A stretch of 64,000 nt of DNA from Falciphora oryzae (lineage: Eukaryota; Ascomycota; Sordariomycetes; Magnaporthales; Magnaporthaceae). Made by a program: the position numbers and the translations under genes. This document shows, one piece after another, positions 23,427-35,900 of this stretch. Under the pieces are notes generated by a model, which made no database searches, had not been told where the DNA came from, and saw nothing but the letters and a program-made list of their open reading frames with translations. The DNA is taken from the NCBI GenBank assembly GCA_000733355.1, contig JNVV01000001.1:1191218-1255217 (forward strand). The letters run 5' to 3'. Numbering within the stretch: the first letter of the stretch is position 1; the number at the start of each line of letters is the position of its first letter.

Positions 23427-24272
23427 TGTCCGCCGTAGGGCGCAACGAAATAGTCTTGTCATTTTGTTCTGAGCTTCCAAGCCAATGTTTTACGAACGAG
23501 ACGGCGGCATTTGAGACACAATTCCCTTTTCTATCATGAGAAGGCGTCCTAGCTTTTTGGTTTTATTTTGCTCTGCTCTATTCAGCATTCCTTAAACTCG
23601 TTGGCCGGACAGGCCAGGGCGGTCCGGTGCGAGGGAGTAGGCGACGGCGAGGGAAAATCATGGGTGTTATTTTTCTTGTTTTGTATATTCAACCAATTTT
23701 GCCTGTGATCCTCAGCGCAGCATACCAGATGTTTATTACATACCTGTATTTTTTTTTTTTTTTCCTGCTTCTTCTTTTCCTCACCTTTTTCGTCGGTAAC
23801 ATTCCTCCATCAGAAACAGTGACTGAGCCTTTGCAAACGAATACGCAGAGACACCGTATGGGCTTCCATTGCCATTACGTTTGGATTGAGTCTGTGCATG
23901 GCGGGTGGAAGAGCCCAGCCATGAATCCCAGTGACGCAGGTGCCCCACTCAAGCAATCCATGGCACGGCTTCAGCTGTCAGCAGCACGTTGCCGCTTCGC
24001 CGTAGAATCACCACATAACAGCAGTAAGCTTGTGTCGACGGTGCAAGCCACTACGCAAGGGCCAGGCAACCGCCAACCCTATCCGATGTCCGACGCATTT
24101 CCACGCGGCCGACACTTCATATCGATTGACAGGCTGAGGGTCACTCGCCAACCCCCAGACAAACCTTTGAATAGCAGCAAACTGCGAGCTTCCTTTGCCT
24201 CTCATTCCATACTAATGCCGAGGATCCTTCGCGCTTGACTTCTCCCACCCTAGGTCTAGGTAGGCAGCAAAA
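23427..24272. other. Intergenic, no gene seen
   Basis: Includes a T tract at about 23750-23763. The 203-codon frame from 23627 starts in low-complexity Leu/Phe sequence and has no domain character, so I do not call it. The right end is the 5' flank of Rtc5. Confidence 0.5.
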
Positions 24273-26266
24273 ATGGGTCAGGACCAGTCAGCAGAAGTGC
24301 GGCCACCGAGCCGGGGGGCGGTAGCAGGACATCTTGTAAGATGCCTTCATGCTTCCTACCGGTTCTCATTCTCGTGCCCGTTCCGTGATGCGTGATGCAC
24401 TAATAAGGCACCTCCCAGTGACAGGCGGCAAAGTTTGCCGAAAAGTGCTTCTCGCCCCTTGAGCTCTACTCTCTAAAGGACAACTTCAGGAGCCTGGCGG
24501 ACCGCGAGCAGGACGTCCAGTACCTCAAGGAGGCCACCGTCACCAGCTTCCTGGATATACCCAGCGTCCTGGGCGCCTCTCCGGTGCTGTTCCACGCCAT
24601 CTCATACATCGGCGCCTTTCCTTTCCTCCAGGATGCCCCCGCGGTGCTGGGGCTGGACCAGATGGTCGTCGTCGTCACCATCATGACCGACCGGTTCCGC
24701 CGCGTCCTGGCCAAGGGCTCTGCCGACAGGATGAAGCTGCTGTTCAAGAGCCTCGCCGTCTACGACCGAAGGTTATCTGAGGCAGTCGCCCCTGAGAGAC
24801 CGCTTTCGTCCAACAAGGGGTCGGCAGCATCCGTGGCCGTGGAATCACCAGTGGCCACCACCACTGCACGAGGGTTTGCCATAGACGAGGCTGGCGAGGA
24901 CGACGCGGAGATTGACGAAAACGATGACACCATTGCTGCTGAGGACGATGACCTGGTAATGGCGGCCTTCGAATCCTTGGATCTCGTCGACGTTTTCCGG
25001 CATGGAAACACCCCTACGATCCATGGTGCAATGATACCTGCGGAAAACTTCCAGAAGCTGCTCATGCTGCTACTTCTGGTCGCGCCTCTCGACCCCCAGG
25101 AGCACTTGTCGCAGTATGCCGACAGGGTAGCGGGCAAGAGCCTGAAGGAACTAGGGGCTGTCGCCAACTGCGTTCTCTCCTCCTTCCTCGACACTGAGCA
25201 GTCTCCAGGAGTCAAGTTTGGCACATTCAAAAGAACCATCCCGGTTTGCTTCCCTCACATTTTCGACGGCCTCAACGGGCTCTTCACGCACTTTTTGTTC
25301 TCCAAGAACATGGACTTCAGCAAGCACAGGAAAACCAAAAGCGAGGATCCGCAGTCACCCGTGAAGGTCGAGCAGCCGCAAATGGCAGCACCGCTGCTTC
25401 TAGACCAAGACAAGGCGTCTATCCTGGATGCAAACGTCATCTCGCAGCTCTCCTTCTTCATCCCCGGCAGCACCCTTTTCCGGCGGATGCGCCTGCTCTA
25501 CTCGGGGGAGGAGGACGGCTTCTCCATGGGCAGCTTCGAGACCAAGGTCTTCAACTGGCGCGCCCCGACCGTGCTCCTCGTCCGCGGCCGCAGGCTCGGC
25601 CACAGGCCCGAGGGGACCCAGGAGCACGCGTTCGCCGACTCCCTCCCGCCCCGCCGGTTCCCGGACGGCTCCGGCGGCGGCGAGGACGAGGAGCTCACCT
25701 TTGGCGCCTACGTGGCCCAACCCTGGCGGCACACGCACCGCGAGTGCTTCGGGGACGAGCACAGCGTCCTGTTCCAGCTGGGGCCCGTCCACGACGTGTT
25801 CCGCGCCAGCGTGCTCAATAAGGACTACGCGGCCTTTGTGAAGCCGGCGCCGTCGGCGGCGCACCCGGGCATCGCCTTTGGGTGCCCGCCGCCCACGACC
25901 AACTCCAAGGCGTCCTCGTCGTCGGCGGCGCCGGTCGCGCTGGGCAGCGTCTCGCTCTTCCTCGACTCCAGTTTTGAGTTTGGCGTCTTTACGCACGACC
26001 ACGCCCGGCGCGGCGGGGCCTTTGCCACTAGCGTCGTGCGGAGGCGGAACTTGCAGGACAGGTTCGCGATCGAGTCCCTCGAGGTGTGGGGCTGCGGCGG
26101 CGACGAGGAGGCCAAGATCCAGGCCGAGCGGTGGGCCTGGGAGGCGAGGGAGGCCGAGGCCAGGAGGCGAATCAACCTCGGCACCGGCGACAGGGATGCG
26201 GACCGGGCACTGCTGGAGATGGCCGGCCTGGTAGGACAGAACCGAAGCGGCGGTAGTATGGCCTAG
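24273..26266 (+). CDS. RTC5: TLDc-domain protein, Rtc5-like
   Basis: Relative of yeast Rtc5, a TLDc protein that binds the vacuolar V-ATPase; the older name refers to telomere capping genetics. Exon 1 (24273-24335) encodes 21 residues beginning MGQDQS. An 89-base intron (GTAAGA...GACAG) leads into exon 2 (24425-26266); total 634 residues. Met-Gly followed by polar residues makes a plausible myristoylation site. The N-terminal half (FSPLELYSLKDNFRSLADRE) matches the fungal Rtc5 region. The TLDc part, from about 360, includes FRRMRLLYSGEEDGFSMGSFETKVFNW, TFGAYVAQPW, FGDEHSVLFQL and VWGCGGDEE near the end. Acidic stretches around 175-200 and Ser/Pro-rich insertions look like linkers. It is followed by convergent Rcf1. 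Confidence 0.88.
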
Positions 26267-26665
26267 GCAAGCACTCCTGGCCCCCGAGCAAGCTTAGAAA
26301 GGCTCTCGCACCTGCCACTCTCCTATCTTCTTGCGTAGAACTGCATTGCCTTTCAGGAGTTTGGAGTATTTGTTGGCTTCTTCAAGGCGCGGCAACGACG
26401 CTAAACAACAGTCTGGGACACCCAATATACCGCTCAGCCACACTCAGATACAAGACGGCCGGCAGGGACAGACGTGTGTGTGCTGTATATTCAATGGACA
26501 TGTTGGACAGACCGGTCAGCCGGCGGTAAAATGAACATCGTAAATTCACAATGGGAGAGCCTGCCCCAATATACCCGGCAGGAAGACACTACTATACAGG
26601 AATGGAGGCCGCGAAGCCCCGCCTCTGCTCCGTTACTTTTCCCCACCTGACTTCGGATCATCACT
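26267..26665. other. Convergent intergenic region
   Basis: Both 3' UTRs (Rtc5 and Rcf1) must lie here. No gene seen. Confidence 0.5.
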
Positions 26666-27324
26666 TCACCTCGTCTCAGGCTTTTCGTCTTTCTTGGTTT
26701 TACTCGCGTCTGCTGGGGACTCTGCCGGCTGCTCTGGAGAGCTCCCGAACCAGCCGCCCATGGACCTCAAGCTCCCAAATGTGTACCATGACGACGACGA
26801 CGACGGCGACGACGTGCTCTCTGCCGCGTCGGCCCCGGCGCCGCCGGTCTGGGCCTGCGCCCCGCGCTTCGCGCCAGCGGCTGCAGCGCGCTGCCTCCTC
26901 TGCTCGAGCTTCTCCTTTGCCAACTTGTCCTCCTGGTCGCGGACCTCGAGCTCACGGATCCACTTGAGGCGCTTCTCCTCGGCCTCGTCCTCCTGTTTCT
27001 GCTTCCAGACCTCGCGCTCCTTGTGGCGCTGGTCGTTGAAGTAGATGCCGCCGAAGACCATGGCCAGGATGGTGAAACCCTGGGCGGCGACGCGGTAGCG
27101 GAACATGCGGTTCATGCGCGCGTGGTCGCCGCGCCGCATGGCCCGGTACGCGTTGGTGAAGGCCGCCACCGTCAGGACGCAGCCGAGCGGGACTAGGGGC
27201 TCCTGCTTGAGCTTGCGCGAGATCTTTTGGAAGGCATTCTCGTTGTAGAAGTCGCTGGGGTTAAGTTTCGTATCAGCACGGGGACGGCTTCTCGGGAGGG
27301 GCGGCGACATGCGCCTACTATAGG

Positions 27325-27355
<31 letters not shown>

Positions 27356-27438
27356 AAGGCTAGCTAGCTCTGCAGGACATACTGGTCTCCGTCAAAAGAC
27401 GACGGCAGGGGCCTGTCCTCTCCTGGTCCGTTAGGCAT
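26666..27438 (-). CDS. RCF1: Respiratory supercomplex factor 1 (HIG1 domain)
   Basis: Inner mitochondrial membrane protein that associates with cytochrome c oxidase and supports III-IV supercomplexes. Exon 1 (27438-27383) encodes MPNGPGEDRPLPSSFDGD plus two bases; exon 2 (27254-26666) continues DFYNENAFQKISRKLKQEPL. The joined N-terminus is the standard Rcf1 opening, which supports this intron over an alternative start at 27310. Total 214 residues. Two membrane segments (PLGCVLTVAAFTNAYRAM and GFTILAMVFGGIYF) flank RYRVAAQ, which fits the RxRx3Q part of the HIG1 motif. A charged coiled-coil region (about 110-150) and a Ser/Ala-rich tail follow. The intron (27255-27382) holds a 26-base homopolymer, T on the coding strand, about 70 bases before the acceptor. 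Confidence 0.92.
27325..27350. repeat. 26-base A/T homopolymer inside the Rcf1 intron
   Basis: Twenty-six A in a row on the plus strand, read as T in the pre-mRNA between donor and acceptor. Its exact length may be unreliable in assembly. Confidence 0.9.
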
Positions 27439-27771
27439 TTTTGAAAAACGGCTTCAATCCGTCTCGCTGATCTGGCCGGCCGGGTGCAATGATTTGCAAC
27501 GGCTGCGCAATTGCCGGTATAAGAAACCAATGTGTCACTGGTCTCGGGCTTTGTGGTGGGCAAGTGGTTCGATGACGCTCCATGATGTCCAAGGTGGAGA
27601 TCTTGGTCACCGAATGCTTCCATGAGTGGTCATAGCTCAAGCTATTACCTCAATAAGCTCTCGACGAGCTGCAAGTGCGCTGGCCACAGCAGTCCAAATG
27701 GAGCCGTGTGAGCCGCTGTGAGCCGCTGCAGCCCCTGGGCGCATCATCCCTGCAGCGCGGGAGGCAGCAAC

Positions 27772-27777
27772 TGACTC
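27772..27777 (+). promoter_or_regulatory. Possible Gcn4/CPC1 site before threonine deaminase
   Basis: TGACTC is the core of the general amino acid control element. It lies about 210 bases before an amino acid biosynthesis start, which is the expected place. A 6-base match alone is weak evidence. Confidence 0.35.
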
Positions 27778-27932
27778 GGTCAACTGACTTGACCCCTCCC
27801 CGCAATCGGAGCCTGCCACGCTTACACTAGGTGCCGAGCTGGCTCACCAAGCGGCAGGGCGCGCCCCGCCAAAAATTTCATTCTGACTGCTATTTTGGCC
27901 GGTCCTCGCTCTCGATATCAGCCGGCCTCAAG

Positions 27933-27947
27933 ATGGCAACCCGTTGA
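27933..27947 (+). promoter_or_regulatory. Short upstream ORF of threonine deaminase
   Basis: ATG GCA ACC CGT TGA, ending 39 bases before the main ATG. It lies in the probable leader and could reduce or condition translation. It is only relevant if transcription starts upstream of it. Confidence 0.35.
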
Positions 27948-27986
27948 GACCGTCGAGCGACGTCTCGCAAACAGAGCACACCAGAC

Positions 27987-29910
27987 ATGCCGACCCTGCT
28001 GGATCAGCCCGCGGCCGAGCCCGCGCCGGCCGTGAACGAGGTCGCCGACGAGGCCCCGGAGCGCGCCGTCAATGGCACGAATGGCACGCGCACGCCACCG
28101 CCGCCCACCGCCGCCACGTCCACCGCGCACGGAACCCCCCGGCCGCACACCCCTCGCACCCCGAGCCTGAACGGCCTGTCCCTGACCGAGTACAGCGCCA
28201 ATCCGTCGCCGCCGTCCGAGGACAAGACCGTGCGAGCCATCAGGACAGTCCCCAAAGAGTTTCTGCTGCCCAATGGCCACCCCGACGTACTTCTCTCTCC
28301 CCAAATCTCTGCCGTCGTCCCGTCTCTGATTCGTCTCTGCTCTACACAAACACTAACATAGCAAATGCACACCCGCGCCCCAGTACCTCCGTCTGATCCT
28401 CACCTCCAAGGTCTATGAGGTCTGCAACGAGACCTCCATCACCACCGCTGTCAACCTCAGCAACCGCCTCGAGTGCAATGTCCTGCTCAAGCGCGAGGAC
28501 GAGCAGCCCGTCTTCAGCTTCAAGCTGCGCGGCGCCTACAACAAGATGGCCCACCTGGACCGCTCCAAGTCGTGGCGCGGTGTCGTCTGCTGCTCCGCCG
28601 GCAACCACGCCCAGGGCGTCGCCTACTCGGCCCGCAAGCTCAAGATCCCCGCCACCATCGTCATGCCCGAGGGCACCCCCAGCATCAAGCACCTCAACGT
28701 CTCGCGCATGGGCGGTCACGTCGTGCTGCACGGCCCGGACTTCGACGCCGCCAAGGAGGAGTGCGCCCGCCGCGAGAAGGTCGATGGCCTCATCAACATC
28801 CCGCCCTTCGACGACCCTTACGTCATTGCCGGCCAGGGCACCATCGGCATGGAGCTGCTGCGCCAGACGAACCTGCAACGCCTCGAGGCCATTTTCTGCT
28901 GCGTCGGCGGCGGCGGCCTGATCGCCGGCATCGGCGTCTATGTGAAGCGCATCGCGCCCCACGTCCGCATCATCGGCGTCGAGGCCCACGACGCCAACGC
29001 CATGACCCAGTCCCTGGCCAAGGGCGAGCGCGTCCTGCTCAAAGACGTTGGTCTGTTCGCCGACGGCGCCGCAGTCAAGACGGTCGGCGAGGAGACCTTC
29101 CGCATCTGTCGCGAGGTCATCGACGAGATGGTCCAGGTCACCACCGACGAGGCATGCGCCGCCATCAAAGACATATTTGAGGACACGCGGTCCGTCGTCG
29201 AGCCCGCCGGCGCCCTAGCCCTCGCGGGGCTCAAGAAGTGGGTTGCCAACAACCCGTCGGGCGACCCCAAGCGCTCGCTCGTCGCTATCACGAGCGGCGC
29301 CAACATGAACTTCGACCGCCTGCGCTTCGTGGCCGAGCGTGCTAACGTCGGCGAGGGTCGCGAGGCTCTCCTGTCGGCGCGCATCCCCGAGCGGCCGGGC
29401 TCCTTCGCCGAGCTGATCAAGGCCGTCATGCCCAACAACGTGACCGAGTTCACGTACCGGTACGCAGACGACTCAGCCGCCAACATACTGTTGGGCCTGT
29501 CCCTCAGCGGACCCGCGTCGCAGCGCGTTCAGCAGCTGCAGAGCCTGATGCAACGCATCTCGTCGGCCGACATGGAGGTCACAGACCTGTCGGGCGACGA
29601 GCTCGCTAAGAGCCACGTGCGCTATCTCGTAGGCGGGCGGTCCAACGTCCCCAACGAGCGGCTATACATGTTTGAGTTCCCCGAGCGGCCGGGGGCGCTC
29701 GAGAAATTCCTGGCCACCCTGCGGCCAAGGTACAACATCAGCCTCTTCCAGTACCGCAATTACGGCAGCGATGTTGGCAAGATTCTGGCTGGCATCCAGT
29801 GCCCCGACGCCGAGGTTGGGGAGCTGGACAAGTTCCTCAAGGCCATCGGCTACCCATGGACCGACTGCACAAACTCGGATGTGTTCAAGACGTTCCTCCG
29901 TGTTGACTGA
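27987..29910 (+). CDS. ILV1: Threonine deaminase (threonine dehydratase)
   Basis: PLP enzyme converting threonine to 2-oxobutanoate and ammonia, the first committed step to isoleucine. Exon 1 is 27987-28286. A 97-base intron (branch CTAAC, acceptor CCCAG) leads to exon 2 at 28384-29910; total 608 residues. The catalytic domain starts at about residue 101 ([13 protein letters not shown]). The PLP lysine is Lys147 in [21 protein letters not shown] and the glycine loop VGGGGLIAG bind the cofactor. Two ACT-like regulatory domains end the protein ([17 protein letters not shown] and [13 protein letters not shown]), so feedback control by isoleucine is likely. The first 95 residues are acidic and Pro/Thr-rich and do not look like a mitochondrial presequence, although the enzyme is mitochondrial in yeast. 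An upstream exon was looked for but not found. Confidence 0.95.
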
Positions 29911-32900
29911 GCAGCCGCCTGATGGCTTAGATCTATCAAAACGTGTTCTATCTGGCCAGGGTGAGTCTAGGTTCAGGTTAGAGACTTTGTTGGGTTTCCA
30001 AATTTGTGGCGTAAATCTCGGTTGCGTTTCTAGTTGGCAATCTTGCACCATTAACCTGGCGTTCGGGCTGCGTGTCCATTTTCTGATAGAAGTTGAATCG
30101 AGAATTAGAACAAGCAACGACGGGACGGTCCAGACCCCACAGGTGTGCCGTTTCATGGCGCACAGGTTTATCCGTCTGAGATGTGCCAGTCATCACTGAC
30201 AGCTTGCTTCCTGACTTGGGAGCAGACGCCCGCCTAACAGGTCAGCAGCGCACAACCAGCGACCCTTGCTGCGGCGAAGCGAGAACCCCCATCCCGTTGC
30301 CGTCTAGCGCGGAAGGATCACATGGAGGGGGCCCCAGCTACCGCCGGCAGGGCAATTTGGGCAGGACTCCACCACGGGGTCTAGACCGTCTGGTACATTT
30401 CCACATGTACGGATGTACACGATGAACTACCGGTGTGTGTGCAGCGTGGTGAGATCCCCTGGGGGCCCGTGAGCCAAACCGGCGGAGCCAGACGGCTGGG
30501 GCAGCAGAGAGAGACCCTGTCTGTCCCTGTCGGGAGCTCCCGCGCCGCCGCCGCCGCACCCCCTGCAGCACAGCATCGTGAGGTGGACGTTCTAGAAGGA
30601 CGTGCGGGACCGGAGAGGCCAAGACTTCAGGGGGTGTCGGATGAAAGAGAGCACGAGGTGCTGCTGCTCTGGCCTACCGCTCTCGTCCCCTTTTGTCCAG
30701 ATCGATCTGCTCAGGTCGATCCGGATCTGTATGGGTAAGATATGCATGTGTGCTCGCTAAGCTTCTCGTTTATCCCCGGTGTTGTGCAGGGGAGTACGTA
30801 CCGTACCTATCGACTACAGGCGAGGAGTTGAAGGACGCTTTTTTTGCTGCTATCACGGGCCAGGCGATGGCATGCGTTCCGTACAGCGGAGTTCTTCTAG
30901 TCACTGAACACCAGAGGGGATAGATATGCCGGCCTTGTCTAAGGAGGCCGATTAACTTAAGACGGGGGCGCTATACAACAAATCTCCATGGCACAAAACC
31001 TGACGGAGGGTACCCGCGTTTACTAGAGTCGGCTTCGGAGCGCTTCTTGCATCTAGAACAAGCGCAGTGCTTTGTCAGAAGCCGCGCGAAGCACACATCA
31101 AAGGCTATCAATTCCCCCAAGGGGAGTCTACCCAAGACAAATGATATCTCCGAGATACGGATAGGGTTCGTTGAGAGGCACAGAACCGACCCACCACCAA
31201 GGTGGCGAGAACGGTCCACGAGCCTCTTGTGGGGCTTGAGGAAGGCTTCCAGAACGTTGGGGACGAAAAAGAGAAGTGATCGTCGGGGCGGCTTGGCCGC
31301 GATGGTTGGGTGGGGAATAAGGGGTGCGCGCGCTCCGTGTCCATAGTACATGAGTACCTACACTATTTTCGAAAATCGTTCGAGAGGCACATATGCACGG
31401 GGAAGATCTAGATTTCGAGCTGATAAATCGTTTGAACAGTTGAAAGTAAACCAACCAACCCCTGCATCGGGGCGGCGGGTGGATGGGCTATCCTATCATG
31501 ATGGGCTTCGAAGCGCCACTACTATTTGAGACTATTTGAGCATTATATGTGAATACGTGTGTCCATCTCCTTTCTTTCGCCTGGCCCATGGGTGAATGCT
31601 CTTTACAGGCTCGTCCATGTATGAAGCCCAGGGGTGCTGCCTGCGTGCGGTTGACAGGAGATGGATGCCCGGACTTTTGGAGAAGAAAAGAAAAAAAAAG
31701 GAGGGGTCCGGTGTTTGGCTCGGCGATTTTTGCCGTTTCTTGCCTGCCCCGAGTTGGCTTCCCAACGGCGAGGCGCTACGACCTTTACTTGATCCGTGTT
31801 TTCTATTCGAGGTAACTCAAAATAAACCTGCCTTGAGCCTCTAGGTCGAAAGGAGAGAGGGGCAACAACCAAACGTGCCAACCCGACCAATATGCACGCG
31901 CCCTGGTTAGCCGTGCGAGCTGAGCAGTCCTTTGCCAGAGCTCGCCTGCATGCGAGAGAACAGCCCAGGCCATGAGTTTCCCGGCGCCGTTTTTTTTTCT
32001 CTGTTGTGGTCAACCCCCTGTCCGAGGAGGGGGGTATGCAGTGTGGCAGGAAGGCGTTTTGATAGACCGGTGCTCGGTTTGCCTTTCTTGGGTTGCTGCG
32101 GGGGGTCTGGAACGAGCTCTGATCGACAAGCAAAAAGTCTAGCCTCCGGGCCTGTGGCTTGGCGGGCGAATCAGGCCGCAGAGATGCACCAGCTGGGCTG
32201 CATGGCACACATTTTGATCTCTGGAAGGAAGTTAGGAAAAAATACGAGATCACACCCTCCCCCAAACTCTAGCAAGAACACCGGTGGCAGCAGGCTTGTG
32301 AGCCCAACTCACAAACTCTTACGGTTTCCTTGGTTGGGAAGGGGGAAAAAAAATGGGGGCATGCATGTACCCTTATTCATGTCAGTTCTCACAGCCACGC
32401 GTGCCGGTCCCGTTTCAAGACGACTTGGGATTTGTTTCTCGGGCGGGATCAAGGGAGTAAGCGGATGCAGCCTGGCCCTTTTTGACCGGTGAAAGAAAAA
32501 AAAAAAAAAAAAAAAGAGAGAGAGGAAGGGATCAGTGGACGCCCAACCGGCATTACATTGGTTGACCTTGATCCCCCGGCATCATCATCTGATGATAATG
32601 GTGATGTGTGTGGACCCGCAAGATGCTACGGCTTTTTCAAAACCTTGGGGCCGGCAACCCGGCCACCAGCGTGTTTTTGCTCCTTTGGTTGAGGAGCTTC
32701 GGCCGAGTGAGTGTGTGCGTCAGCCGCTGACCGCCATCTTTCCTTCCTCCGCGTGACATCCCCTCTCCCGTCCCGTCCGCCCCGGAAAAGGGAGAAAAAC
32801 AGGGTGGCCGGGTTTGCCGCCCGGCATGAGGACAGCTGAGACAAAGGCGTGTTTGCAGCCGCCGTGTTACGGCTTACAATAGGCAGTGGCAGGCAACTTG

Positions 32901-35900
32901 AGCCGGACAGGGCCAAGACTTAGCCTCCGGTGGCCGTACCCGGAGGGGCACCGCAGAAGACACTAAGAAGTGCGTTCCGTCGACAATCCTACAGCTGTGG
33001 CAAGTGGCAGATACCTGATTCAGAACGTGGGTGGGCCGGCGGCGGACATCCCCGTGGTTCTTTGCTTTGTTCTTTTTTCTCTCGCCAACATGCAGGTGTT
33101 GTTGAGGTGGGTGGTGTGGATGCGAGTCCCTTGGAGCGATATCGCAGCAGCTCTGGGTCCATGGTGCATCTCCCCACTTTGGAAAATGCCGGAACCAAGG
33201 TCGAGTCCCAGTTTTGATAATGATTCAGCGGGCGCAGGCAGACATTCGTTTGTTTCGGAACACCGAAAGGGCGCGGGGACTTGGGGGAGAAAAAAAAAAA
33301 AAAACTTGGAACAGAGCCTGCAAGAACACTGAATACGGTTGTTGGCAAAAATAGGGGACCTCGAGCCCACAATTCTCCCGTCGTGTCCGGACTGGGGATG
33401 GTCCCAGTATTGATTCCCATACTGAAGCATCGGGCGGGGACTTGTCGCCATGAGGCTGAATCAGCGGAGGTACCCACCGGACGGCAGGGGCGTGCGTGTT
33501 CTAAAGACGCAGCTGCTCAGCGGGAGCGTGTGCGCACCGCACACCGCATCATTTCTCTGCTACGCCCGTGCCGCCGCGCCATCAAGATTTCTTGCTGCCC
33601 GCCTGACCAAAGGCCAAGCCGCCCCGAGCAAGGCCCCATGTCGCCCGGGTCTGCTTCTGCTTCCCCGGAGCCGATCAAAAGGGGGCGGGCAGGGCCTGAT
33701 GGCTGACAGGAATGGAAACATCATGGCAAACGTGCCAAGTTTGCGTGCGGCGCCTTGGTGGTCAAAGCCCAGGGTGGAAATAGCTAGCGCGGGGGGGTTT
33801 CCCTTGCCTGTCCCGGGATGGACCTGCCCCGGGATGGACCTGCCCCGGGATGGACACGCCGCGCGCCGCAGCGGGCGAGGAAGCCGGAGGTACGGTGTGC
33901 AAAAAGGCCGAGCCCGACGACGAAACGGTCCTCTCGTCTCGCGTCAAGCATTTTTGTCATGCCGCTCGGCAGGGCTCTCCCCTATCTCGATATGTCGACG
34001 GAGGCGTGGGGGAATCCAATCCTGCTCTTTCTCCCATCCCTCCCCGCCAAATTGAAAATGATTCTATAACCCAATACTCTTAAGAATCGAGCCATGTTCC
34101 GTAGACCAGGCCAGACGCAGACGCAGCCATGATGATGGATGGGTTGGCGCAGGAGCAACCTCGTTGTTTTTTTTTTTTTTTTTGTTTGTTCAAGACCGAT
34201 GTTGCCGCAGCAGATAGATCAACCGTGTAAACTGATTGGGAGAGGTCCTCTACCTGCCTCCCCATTCGCCTGCGAGCTATTCGCTGAGTGCCTGATGATC
34301 CCTCACCGCTACCCAATATCCATTCATTCCACTGTTCGCGCTGGATCTCGAAATTTTCGATGAAACATGAGCACACCAAGCAGCCCAAAGATGGGGGCGT
34401 GTCCACTCTCTCCCAACTCAATCGCATTCAGGCCCGTGTGGTAGCGGTGGTGGGTAACGCCCAGCAGGTGCCGGTGCATGCCGAAAGCACTAGCATCCAG
34501 CAGCTGCAGGCCAAAGCTCTGCGAAGCTCTGTGCTGCAGCCAAGGCGCCTCCCCTCCCCCACACCTGCCGACACCGACATTGAGGAATTTCATTTCGTGA
34601 TGGGAATTCGCTGCGCGGCGATGGAGCCTCTCCCGGGTCAGATGGACAAGTCGAACCCCACGCCGCACCGGGTCTGGGCCGGCCCCTGGGCGTTTGCTGC
34701 GCCTGGGTATCCTGGCCATCGTCCGAGGCGAGCACAGCGCAGCACAGCGCATCAAATCTCGCCCAACAATTACGCGCAGTTGACTACCATTTTGTCATGG
34801 TGGTACGTACCTGGAAAGGTACCTTGACCTCAGGTCTGCAAACTGGCGACGTGGCGAGTATTGCTTCTTAATTTTTTTTTTTTTTTTTTTGCGCAGCATC
34901 CGTCCTGCCCAGTCCGCTCGTACCGCCCATGCCAGGCACCACCGGCTGGTAGTACTTCTCGGTGCCGTGTTAGGACACATTTGGACACTCACCTACTGTG
35001 CTCAGCCAGCGAGCAGGCAAGGATGACCCAACCGCCGCATCCTCGCCGTCTCGTCTCGCTGGCGGGTCCCCGGCGGCTTCCCAGACAGCCCATCAGGCGG
35101 GAAGTGAAGGATCTTCCATCTCTCAAAGGGGAACGACGCGCAGCCGCATGGATCCTGGGCCCCATCTCGAGGGGAAAGGGGTCCAGGAGGAGGAGACGCG
35201 GTGAGCGCATGTGCCTTGTATCGGTGTGCCTGTCCGCCCATTTGTCCTTTTTTTGTGATCGACACGGCAAGCTGCCAAGAAGAGACATGTGTCGGCAAGA
35301 AACGGTGCATGCTTGAGATGGAGAGTATAAATAATGGCAATGGTTGAGGTGGTCGAGGCCGCCGCCCGTCGCCTGAAGCCGTCTCCAAGTTGCAACTGCT
35401 CTCTCAACTGCTCCCCTCCCGCCCAGACTCCATCTCTCTGTTACCAGACGGCTCGTTTACAGCTTCCAGAAGCTTGCGCAAGTTCACTGTTGGATATTTC
35501 GGCATTCTGCGTGGCCAAACCCACTATTCCAAGGGACGCTAAAGCACTGCACTGCACTGCACTGTACGTGTCCACCCCGCCACTTGGCCTCCTCAGTTTT
35601 TCCTCTTCGATTTTTTTTTCTTCTTCTATTACCCGCCAAAGTCAATCTTTCGTCCCACGCAAGCGCGACACGGGAATCTCTCCTCCTTGCTTGTTTGCTT
35701 GCCTGCTTGGACGGCAAAAAAAAATAAAAGAGGGGAAGGGTGGTCGATCACAACGCCCATCCCCCACCCCACCAGATAGGATAGTCCTGCCGGCGTGTCC
35801 TCGATTCGCCTCCTCGTCCTTCATCATGACCCCGCCGCCACCAGAGAGAGAGAGACACACACACACGCATGCACACGTCTCTCAGCGCGCACACTATCGG

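Larger units (their letters stand above)
27439..27986. other. Divergent promoter region (Rcf1 / threonine deaminase)
   Basis: About 550 bases. Contains a doubled GTGAGCCGCT element near 27707-27727, a TGACTC site at 27772-27777 and a four-codon upstream ORF just before the threonine deaminase start. Confidence 0.55.

Noticed and set aside
23627..24238. 203-codon plus-strand frame
   Set aside because: Begins over a T tract that makes poly-Phe/Leu, then has no protein character.
24273..24278. Functional link between N-myristoyltransferase and the Rtc5 myristoylation site in the same window
   Set aside because: They are 15 kb apart with unrelated genes between; co-location is most likely chance.
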